NCBI GenBank assembly: GCA_027600665.1
Contig: JADGJL010000342.1
Span: 1 to 24,444 of the forward strand
Reading direction: 5' to 3'
Source of the DNA: Irineochytrium annulatum
Lineage: Eukaryota > Chytridiomycota > Chytridiomycetes > Chytridiales > Chytridiaceae
DNA: 24,444 nucleotides
Made by a program: the position numbers and the translations under genes. Of this stretch, positions 1 through 7,961 are shown piece after piece. How positions within the stretch are numbered: the first letter of the stretch is position 1; the number at the start of each line of letters is the position of its first letter. The notes below the pieces were generated by a model that was not told the DNA's origin, ran no database searches, and worked only from the letters and a program-made list of their open reading frames with translations.

Positions 1-123
1 GTATTAATATTATTATGTGTTTTAGAACAGAAACATCCAATGATAGACAAAAATATTCACCTCCAGCTGAGAGTTCTTACGTGTTCGATATGGTTCTTGC
101 ACATAAAAAAGTGGTGGCGGAGA

Positions 124-373
124 TCATGAAGGGGAAATGCAACATGATCGCATGGCGTCGAACGCCGGCCTGGCCGCCTGCACGGCCCGCTCCAATGCCA
201 GCGACGACCCGCCCGCGATTTCTCTGAAGGAGCGCAATACAATTGTCTCCCAGACCTAGTTCGTTCGGTTAGCCGTACCGCTGAGCGTGTTCGAGTTACA
301 ATCCTCCACTCACCGACTTCTTCTCTATTTTATCGACAGCGACATCGCCCTCGCCAATGCACCTCAGCTCCAT
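124..373. other. Ambiguous short coding-like patch 5' of the coiled-coil gene
   Basis: This GC-rich island sits in AT-rich DNA and can be read two ways. On the minus strand, ATG at 373-371 opens 20 codons to 314. A 58-nt phase-0 intron follows (256-313; donor GTGAGT, branch CTAAC, acceptor TAG), then 43 codons to a TGA ending at 124, for 63 residues in total. On the plus strand, an ORF of 40 codons with G/C-rich third positions runs from ATG 137 (second ATG 152) to TAG 257-259. It ends about 97 nt before the ATG of the next gene, so it could be an upstream ORF. The two readings are antisense to each other and at most one is likely real. I do not recognise either product. Bases 1-123 show nothing I can call. 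Confidence 0.25.
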
Positions 374-2903
374 GTTCCATCGAAAGGGAAAGGCGGCCGC
401 CTGCGACACCGACACCGCAGCCCGCGAGCAGGAGCCGCCGAAGTCCCAGCAGACGGACTCCCGGTCGCGGCATGATGCCGAGAACGCGGAGGATTCGGCA
501 AATGGGGCGGGAGAGGTCCCTTCGACGAAGGGCATCCACGTCGAGTCGGTGACCCCGTGCCCTTTGGACGTCATCCCCAGCAAGAAGTCGGAAGAGGCAA
601 TGAAGTTGCAGAACGCAACCGCCAAGCCTAGGCCTGCGGCGCAGTCGGCTGGTGCGGCCTTCGTGGCCGGTGGACAAAGGGGCGTGCTCGGCTCATGGCG
701 CGGGATGGGCCAATCCCTCGAGTCGGCGGCGCAAGGCCAGTCGGAGCAGGAATCGGACGGGTTACCTCCTGCCCGCAGCAACAGCGCCGACGCCAGACGC
801 GCTTCGAGGACCGCCGTCGCTACGCGAAGCTCGACCCCGCCACCGTTGGGCAGGCGGGCGTCAGACCCGGCGGTGCAGTCGGAGCAGCAGCTGGGAAGGT
901 CCGAAGCGACCGAGAGGAAGGACACGAGCTGCGAAGGTGAGATCCCTTATACTTAAAAGTACGGCTTTGCTTGTTAACGCGTATTTGTGGTGTAGACTAC
1001 GTCAGCAAGGTCCGCCAGATGGAGACCGACGTTCCGGACCTCCAGAGTCCTGCGGTGCAGGCTTACGTCAGGCCGCTCAAGGCCACCGTCGACTGCATGA
1101 GCCAGCAGATGCAAAACCAAGCAGGCGACGCCGCCCAACTCGCGATCGATCAGCAGCGGAAGACGGAGGAGGCCCAGGCAAAGCTGGCTGACGCGTTGCA
1201 GTTGCTGGAGAATGAGAGGGCGCGTGTGAACGGCCTCGTCGCTTTGAGGGACGACATGGACAGCCAGCTGAAGGAGCTCATGAGGTCAGAAATTTGTTTG
1301 TACCAGCTAGTAATTTTTGATGCGCGTTTGCAGCAAGCTGAATGAGATCGAGAAGGCCAAGAACAACACAGAGGGGATTTTGCACACGGAGAATGTCCGC
1401 GCGAACAATATGAATGCGGAGATGAACAAGGTGGCTTTGACGCTGCTGAGTTTCCTCTTGGCAAGTTGTGCTGATACTCGTACTTGCAACAGGTGATCGC
1501 CGAGAACGCCGCCCTCCGCGCCCACGTCGACGAGTTCGGCAAGCAAACGCCCGACGAGTCCTGCGACGTCGACCGTTCTGAGTCCGACAAGTTCCGCGCC
1601 GAGTGCGAGAAGCTTCAGCTTGCCCTGCGTCAGAAGGACGCACAGCTCAGCGAGCTCACGGAGGCGCCTCATTTACTACAGCATCAAAAGGAGCAGGTGG
1701 CCCCCGGTGAGCAGATGGAGGCCGCCGCCGCAGCTAGCGAGGAGCTCGGGCAGCTTCACAACAAGCTCAAGGTGCAGGAGGAGGAGCGCGGGATGCTTGA
1801 GGGGCAGATTGCGAGTTTGCGACATCAGAACGAGGAGTTGACCGGGAGGATCCAGGAACTTGAGAGTGCGATGAAGGTGGCGCAGGGGGGGACGATGAGG
1901 GGGGAGGAGATGGCCGCGGAGGAGACACGGCAGGAGTTAAAGATGAGAGATTTGAGGGTCAATGAGCTGGAGATTCAGAATGAAAGGTTGAGGATGGAGA
2001 GCGAGCGGAGGTTGAAGGAGCTGTCGACGGGCGGGTGGCAGATGAAGCAAGTGAAGGAGGAGTTAGCGAGGAAGGGGGAGGAGATGGAGGTAGACTTTGC
2101 TCTTACTTTTCATACTTTTCTTCCGCGGAACTTACCTACTATCTTAGGAGCTTCGCAGGGAGAAAGACGTGCAACAGGACAAGGCCCAGGCGCTTGAAGA
2201 AACGATTAAGAGCGTTATGAGGCTCGTGACCGAATCTAAGGCCAAGCACGATAATGAGGAGGTTGCCACCAAGCAAGCCTTTGTTAGGCTCAACGAGGAA
2301 GTTAGCAGGGCCAGGTCTTCCAACGAGGTAAAATGACCAGATGCGTATTTCCATTCGCGAATATATACTAAGACACCCCATTAGACGTTGTCGGGCCACT
2401 TCCAAGACCTCGTCTCGTCGCTCACGAACGTCTGCAAGATCCCCTCGAGCTCCTCTAACACGACGGCGCGCCGCGACAGCAGGACCCCGTCCATGCGTCG
2501 CTCCCGCATGTGGAATTTTGGTAGCGGCGGCGATCGCACTAGCGGCCCCTCCGGTCCGACGCCCCCAACGTCCCCCAACCGCGGTCGCTCATCCTACGCG
2601 CTATCGGACGACTACGAGACGCAGCAGCAGCAACAGCCGCAACAGCAGCAGCAGGCCGCCGAAGGTGAGGTCGTGCCGTCCTCGTCGGACGTGGGGGGTG
2701 ACATGGGCCGTAGGAGATCGACGCGCCAGACGCTTTCGGATGGGATTTCGATGATTGTGTCGCGGCCTACCTGTGCCGCTGCCGGGTTGCAGCAGCAGCA
2801 TGGCGCCAAGAGCGCGAGGGTCGACCTCCCCGCTCGCGAGAGGACGCAGCCGTCTTCGGGGAGGGGCCACACGGCGAACGGGACGTATGTGTGGATGTCG
2901 TAG
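357..2903 (+). CDS. Coiled-coil protein of unknown family (six exons, 753 aa)
   Basis: Exons are 357-936, 996-1284, 1334-1430, 1493-2089, 2148-2327 and 2385-2903; all five introns (49-62 nt) keep the frame. Residues 1 to about 193 are low-complexity, rich in Ser, Ala, Glu and Arg, and probably disordered. Residues about 194-581 are Glu/Lys/Gln/Leu-rich with heptad spacing and almost no Pro or Gly, which indicates a long coiled coil. The tail from about 582 is Ser/Pro/Arg-rich and contains five Gln, one Pro and five Gln at 661-671. I see no catalytic domain, signal peptide or membrane segment. The last intron has a TACTAAG branch point, and the second (1285-1333) has a weak GTCAGA donor. A structural or scaffold role is inferred from the coiled coil only. 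The start at 357 is the first in-frame ATG of the open exon; Met at 372 is an alternative. Exon 4's upstream acceptor (2147) could be replaced by CAG at 2158. Confidence 0.7.
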
Positions 2904-3569
2904 ATGGGCGGCGGTTCCAATTTCTGCTTTTCGGTCGTTAGTTTGTTAGTCTGGGTCTCGTGTGTTCCCCTTACGGGTCGTATTGCATTTTCGCATTGCG
3001 CGGTGGTTTTGCAAAATTAGAGGGATTATGAGCGTGAAGGAGTGTATCTGTGCAAGTGATGCAAACTAGCCTCAAATGTATGCGTGTTTGAATAAATGGT
3101 TATAATTACGTGCACTTCAATGCAGCCTGGCTACAGAAGTGATCCATTTTTGCTTATTTGCGCTAACCAACTACTCTGCCGTGCACTTCTGAAGACGGCG
3201 AACTCCAGATCGCAATATCTAAAGGACAACCAGGTTCGCGCTTATGTTTATGTCTTCCAGGCATTAACACTGTCGGAAGGGCTTAGTCGCTTCCCCGCTC
3301 ATGTCAGGAGTGAAACGACTGCATTGCAGGGCTATTGTAAACGGGCGCAAAAAGCACATTTCCAGGTTTATTGTTTATCACTACATACCATATTCATTAC
3401 AAGTACAAAAATATACAATGCTCCAGTAACATGATAGGATGCCAAAGGAGATCGTTAAATGCATTTGTGGAGGGTACAGGTAGCTGAGGGTCCTACAAAA
3501 CTTATGCAACAACCATACGAAGGGATGAAAAAAATAAAAAAATGAATACGATATTCGGCGGCGGCATCT
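2904..3569. other. Intergenic region between two convergent genes
   Basis: This 666-bp AT-richer spacer separates two stop codons and should hold both 3' UTRs. It has AATAAA on the plus strand at 3091-3096, and TTTATT at 3367-3372, which reads AATAAA on the minus strand. Each lies roughly 190-200 nt beyond the stop of its own gene. A 112-codon open frame at 3096-3434 has poor codon bias, and I do not count it as a gene. Nothing else is visible. Confidence 0.6.
3091..3096 (+). terminator. Putative poly(A) signal AATAAA for the coiled-coil gene
   Basis: A perfect AATAAA hexamer lies about 190 nt downstream of the stop at 2903, in AT-rich sequence, on the strand of that gene. The position fits a cleavage/polyadenylation signal, but the hexamer is common by chance in AT-rich DNA. 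Confidence 0.35.
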
Positions 3570-5144
3570 TTAAATTCCGAAGTGAACCCTATTCTCCGTC
3601 ACCCGTTTGGTCCCCACCCTGTACTTCTTCGGTGGCTTCTCAATCTTCTTCCTCTGCGGCCCCTTATTAAATGTTCCATTCTTGAACGGCTTCTTCACGA
3701 TGCCGTTCGAGGCGACGGCGGCACCTGTGATGCCGACGTATGGCGCCTTGCTATCTTCCTGTGCGGACTCAAAGAAGCCAACGCGGGAGCCGCCGGCGTC
3801 GAAAACCGTGTAGAATCGCCGGATGAAAACCTGGCCGAGTTGAATCATGGCCGGATTAGGAGAGCCCATGACGCCCGATATGCAGCCCTGATCCAGCTTG
3901 ATAGCCCCTTTGTCATAGGAATTAGACGGCCGGTGAAGAAATGTCTGCAACTAGGAAAACTCACAATACGACGCCGGGATGTTGAAGCTGACCCCCTTCC
4001 AGCTCAACACAAGATCCGGCGCGCCTCCCGAGTCGACGAGATTACAGTCGATGCTCCCATCCTCCATGACGCCTAAGGCGGCATTCACATCTTTCGCCAC
4101 CTGCTGGTCCACCCCAATAACGGACGCCCCCGAATCAACGAACGCCTCTACGATCGCGTCGCCCGTTACATTCGCCCCAATCAAACTCCCCGATGCCTCA
4201 ACATCGGTCGTCTCTGCCGACGGCCATCGAACAGCGTAGGTCGCGCCCGAGATGTCAAACTGCCACCGCGCGGACTTCGTCAGCTTAAACCACGCGCCGG
4301 CGGACCCGTCAGGGACCCTCAAAGTGTCATCCTGCGCAACGCCCAACGTCAGCCTGCCGTCGACCTCCTGCGAACCCCATGATGAGCCCGAGAGCGCTTG
4401 TTTGCGGAGCCAGACGGTAAAGAGCGTGACGCCCTGTGCGGCCCCGAGGGACGAGAGCAGAGAGGTGCTGTATGTCGTCTGGGAGGCGGATGTTTGAGGT
4501 GCGGAGGGGTCGAAGGGCGTGCCGGAGACCCTGGAGGCAATCTCAGACATGGCTGGGTGGCCCATACCGAGGATGCCGTCAAAGCCGTAGAGATTCGTCT
4601 CGCGGGAAGAGACGCCCGTCAGGAGGGTGGTCGTGACGTTGGTAGGCGAGCCAGCGGTTGCGCCAACCGCTGGCGTGCCAACCGCTGCATCAGTAGTGGG
4701 GTTGGTCCACCCGGTAGTATGTGCAAGAAGGAGCGTGAAAGGCGCCACGTATATTTGTCCCGAGACCTCCCCTGTCCCGTACCTTTCGTCCCAAATCTGG
4801 TTGGTGGGCTTGAGGCTCGTGTCGGGTTGCGTGAGGTCTAGGCTCGAGCCGTCGCAGGATCGGTCAGATTCGGTCGAGGTCTGGCAGCTACTCCCGCGCA
4901 CCCAAGTGTCGGCCGAAGCTGTATCTAGCGCCAGATCGAAGACGGCGCCGTTGGAGCCCTGAGAGATTGCCTTGTCAGGGACTCGATGCAGACGGGATCA
5001 AACACAGGTCTCACTTACAATCGACGCCGAGACAAGATACTCGTAGTTCTTGTACCAGAGTGGCACCGACGCGAAGGGGGACGCGCCGTCTGCATTGGCC
5101 CGGTTGGCGAGCGCGACCAGCAGGGTCATTGCACCGGCTCTCAT
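3570..5144 (-). CDS. Pepsin-family (A1) aspartic protease with altered DTAS motif
   Basis: Exons on the minus strand are 5144-5019, 4958-3965 and 3907-3570 (introns of 60 and 57 nt), giving 485 residues. Residues 1-18 look like a short signal peptide ending ANA. Only about 24 residues separate it from the catalytic fold, so no usual A1 propeptide is visible. The first active-site motif reads DTAS at 54-57 inside LALDTASADTWV, where the family norm is DTG[ST]. The flap motif YGTGEVSG begins at Tyr102. The second motif is VDSGAS with Asp317. The C-terminal VFIRRFYTVFD block is typical. The protein ends in a Lys/Arg-rich tail of about 40 residues, unusual for the family. Secretion or vacuolar targeting is inferred from the signal peptide. 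Both catalytic Asp residues remain, so reduced activity is possible but not shown. An upstream exon carrying a propeptide cannot be excluded. Confidence 0.85.
4650..4674. repeat. Perfect 11-bp inverted repeat with 3-nt loop inside the protease gene
   Basis: GCCAGCGGTTG at 4650-4660 and CAACCGCTGGC at 4664-4674 are perfect reverse complements around a CGC loop. A further direct copy of CCAACCGCTG follows at 4679-4688. The repeat lies in the Ala/Gly/Thr/Pro-rich linker of the aspartic protease, so it may simply reflect expansion of a low-complexity coding stretch. It could also form a hairpin in the transcript. Confidence 0.7.
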
Positions 5145-5200
5145 CTTAATCCCTCGTTCGCGCATTTAGAGGTCCAGAATGCAGCTAACAAGGTACGGAG

Positions 5201-5228
5201 GTTAGAATCCTATCGTTAGAATCCTATC
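5201..5228 (+). repeat. Perfect 14-bp tandem duplication
   Basis: GTTAGAATCCTATC occurs twice head to tail, at 5201-5214 and 5215-5228, with no mismatch. It lies 57 bp upstream of the aspartic-protease start and directly abuts the left end of a coding-like fragment. A duplication at such a boundary could be the footprint of a rearrangement or imprecise repair, or replication slippage. No transposon ends are visible beside it. Confidence 0.85.
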
Positions 5229-5555
5229 CGCGGCGCCCACGTCGATGACGTCCCCATCGACGAAAACACGGGACAATACCGCGGCAAGGTGTCAGCGTCG
5301 TTGCAACTCCAGCAGCCGGCGGGGACGAGGTCCTGCGATTACGGCAGGGAGCGGGTGTCGATAGCGGCGTTCGTTAAGGTGAACGCGATCCTGCAGACGA
5401 GATGATGTCTTCGTCACTCCAAGCCTCTCACTCGTTTGAGCGGTGGCAGATGATTGAGGCTGGGACCTTTTCTGGCAGGGCGCTTTCCAACTGAAAAACC
5501 AGCATCGTCCGCGTTGGCAAGCTCATCGCACAACTGCAGAAATGGAACGAGTGAG
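5229..5555 (+). pseudogene. Decayed coding-like fragment, product unknown
   Basis: From 5229 a plus-strand frame without an ATG runs to TGA at 5403-5405 with roughly 85% G/C at third positions, much like real exons here. It includes a stretch CDYGRERVSIAAFVKVN. A second frame continues from about 5405, is broken by a TGA near 5492-5494, and resumes as TSIVRVGKLIAQLQKWNE up to a stop near 5555. The pattern of frame change plus internal stop suggests a degraded gene piece. Unrecognised introns or pure chance are alternatives. I do not recognise the protein. The fragment begins at the tandem duplication. Downstream of it, 5556-5570 is a run of 15 A, and the rest up to 5691 is probably the metacaspase 3' UTR. 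Confidence 0.35.
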
Positions 5556-5691
5556 AAAAAAAAAAAAAAATGTCACTGTTGTCGAGGACGCATCGAGAAA
5601 CACACCAAACTATAAGCAAACACAGCAAATACAGGAAGAATGAATAGGGCCAGATACAACAAGAGATCAAGAAGAAAGAACGTGTTGACAT

Positions 5692-7490
5692 CTAAATAAC
5701 AAGAGGGACATTCAGGTCGAGCCTATCGCCACACGAGAGCTGCGGAATCTGCTCGTATCCGCCCTCCTACAGAATGCGTAAGTCGTTGAATGAGTTGTTA
5801 AGACAGAGGACGAAAATACAAACCTTCAAAAGTCGGCGCGTTTCTCGAAGCACCTCAACGTACGTCGAGTTCGGCGGCAGGCTCTCGGTGGCCTTGATGA
5901 ATCCCCAGCTCAACGCGCCTGATGGACGTCCGTTCTAAACCGAACAAGAAACGGTAAGGGCCACACCTCGCAAATTAAGAACTCGCAAAGCTCACAATGT
6001 GCGCATCGGCCGACGTCTGCGTGTCCGCGCACCCGGACCACTGCACGCAAAAGCCCTTCGTCACCTTTGTGCCCATCTCCGAAAGCCCTTCCTGCTGCTG
6101 CTGCTGCTGCTGCTGCCCGCCGCCGCCACCCTGACCCCTTTGCTGCTGGAAGTGCTTGAAGAGGAACTGGGCGCCCTGCATAGCATCCTTAATGGCGTCC
6201 TTTTTATTGCCCTTGAAGTACTCCATGCCAGACCGGAGAAACGCCTAATTATTGAAACGTCAAAAACCCGACAGGACCAAAGGCATCCTCACCTTCGCGG
6301 CTTCTGAGCGGTTGTCGATTTCGACGACGTTGCCGTCCGCGCCGATAATGTAGACAAAGGGCAGGTCCAGCACCGTGCCGGAGTGGCACGAGTCGAAGAT
6401 GGCGAGCAGGTTCGCGCCGGCCGGCAGTGGCGCGCAGAGCGTCTTATGGAGGTCGTCGTCGGTGATCTGGCCCGCCTGCTGGAAGTCGAGCGGGACGATT
6501 GTCTAATAATGACCCGGAACAAGAAATAAGAACTACTTCAAATGGTGTAAAATGGCATCACCTCGTCAAAGCCATCTTTGTCGTCGCCGTCATTATCCGC
6601 CTGACGGCCTCCGTGACCGGAATAGTGACTGTTACATCGCAACACACGAGTTAGCGCCAACAAATTCGGGTGGCAACAAATAGCACACCACCATACATAA
6701 AAAAATGATCTCCCGGCTGCGCGTCGCTGACAAGCCATTGACAAGCCCGCATGATGTTCGCTTTCGTCGGCAGGCGGTCCGGCGGACATCCGGGCACGTC
6801 CATGAGCGTCGCCGTCTCCGAGTTCGGGAACCGTTTGTGGACCCAGGCCTGAAACACGAAACCACATGCGATAAATGCATGACAGTAATGACAAGTCATT
6901 AATTAAGATCCTACCTGCACGTTCTTCACGTCCTCATGACACCCTTTCAGCTCGGCCTGCTGCCCGATGTAGTTGATTCCTAAAACAACATCACGTCAAA
7001 CACTCCCATACACGGTCATCACGCTAAATTGCTAAAGCACACCGATGAACAAGCTCCGGTGCTTCCCGCCCCCTGGCGCGCCAGGCGGCGCATACTGCGG
7101 CGCGTATTGAGGCGGGTGCTGCTGGTACTGTTGCGGCTGCTGCTGTTGGTATTCCTGCTGCTGCTGTCCGGGGTAACCGCCCTGCTGCCCCGGGTAACCG
7201 CCCTGCTGTTGCTGCTGCCCGGGATATCCTCCCTGCGGCTGGCCGTACTGGTTCTGCGGCGACGGCTGGCCTCCCTGCTGGTTGTGGTGGATCGCGGCCT
7301 GCTTCTCCACTTCTTTTTCGATGAGATTCAGACCCTGACGAACCAAGATTAAATCACGATCGTAAGATGTATCGCTATTGCATCCTACACACCTGGTAGA
7401 ACGACATTCCCGTCAGCGACATGCATTGTGAGGAGCAATGAAACTAGGATAACGCATGCGACATACCTGGTTGAGGAGCTTGCCGAACAT
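5692..7490 (-). CDS. MCA1: Metacaspase (Q-rich prodomain, type I)
   Basis: Nine exons on the minus strand: 7490-7467, 7334-7043, 6979-6915, 6848-6697, 6628-6562, 6502-6293, 6244-5996, 5934-5824 and 5766-5692, giving 414 residues, close to the usual fungal length. Metacaspases are Ca2+-dependent cysteine peptidases that cut after Arg or Lys and act in stress response and aggregate clearance. The N-terminus is a Q/G/P/Y-rich prodomain with GGYPGQQ repeats. The p20-like core starts with RSLFIGINYIG near residue 100. The catalytic dyad is intact: His183 in HYSGHGG and Cys239 in DSCHSG. A Gly5-Gln8 run sits in the linker before the p10-like part, which contains GALSWGFIKA. The protein ends DLNVPLVI, a typical metacaspase finish. 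Intron 1 is unusual and is described separately. A second possible start, inside intron 1, would begin MSLTGMSFYQ. Confidence 0.93.
7335..7466 (-). other. Composite intron 1 of the metacaspase gene, possible recursive splice site
   Basis: Joining exon 1 (MFGKLLNQ) to exon 2 (GLNLIEKEVEKQ) requires a 132-nt intron, about twice the local norm. In its middle the sequence reads TACCAG then GTGTGT, with the acceptor ending at 7393 and a donor beginning at 7392. Splicing 7466-7393 (74 nt) would recreate CAG|GTGTGT, and a second step would remove 7392-7335 (58 nt). Both halves have intron-like sizes, and the first contains a GCTGAC branch-like site. It therefore looks like two introns meeting at a zero-length exon. 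Single-step removal or use of the segment as an alternative first exon are the other readings. Confidence 0.5.
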
Positions 7491-7961
7491 GGTCGAACAG
7501 TTGGTGTGGGGCTCGAGTATGGGATGCAAAGGGTTGGTGATCGTTTAAGTTTTGACTGCACAATGAGGACAACGATCGTGAAGATAACTGAACAAATACG
7601 TGCAGGTAAACACGAGTGATTCTTCGACTGTCTTATAGCATGTCAAGCATGCAAGTAGCTTCAAAAATGTATTCTTGCGAAGATGCAATATTTGGACCTC
7701 TATTAAGGAAAGCCGTATTGCCAGCAGCAAAACGGAAACGTTGAACGGCGGGGTAGCAATGGCAAGCAAATCGTAAGCATAAACGGAAGTAACGAAAGCA
7801 AAGTGATGCATCTAGCACTGCAGCGATATGAACAAGCGCGGCACTTCGAATAACTCCCAAACCCCTCCCCGTCAGCATATATTTTGTGGTTACTCAGTAA
7901 GTCGATCCAGACCGAAGCGAACTGTGCGAGCAACGTAACGTAACAGTGACGGCGCCATGGG
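7491..7961. other. Intergenic region: metacaspase promoter and VAC8 3' UTR
   Basis: This 471-bp AT-richer spacer lies between two minus-strand genes. It should hold the promoter and leader of the metacaspase at its left end and the VAC8 3' UTR at its right end. The open frames inside it are short and have poor codon bias. I see no repeat, RNA gene or clear regulatory motif. Confidence 0.55.

Noticed and set aside
296..925. 209-codon minus-strand open frame opposite exon 1 of the coiled-coil gene
   Set aside because: It has no ATG at its start, and its codon pattern is explained as the antisense of a GC-rich plus-strand exon whose frame continues correctly through five introns.
3096..3434. 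112-codon plus-strand open frame in the 3' intergenic region
   Set aside because: It has low G/C at third positions unlike real exons here, overlaps probable poly(A) signals on both strands, and has no recognisable motif.
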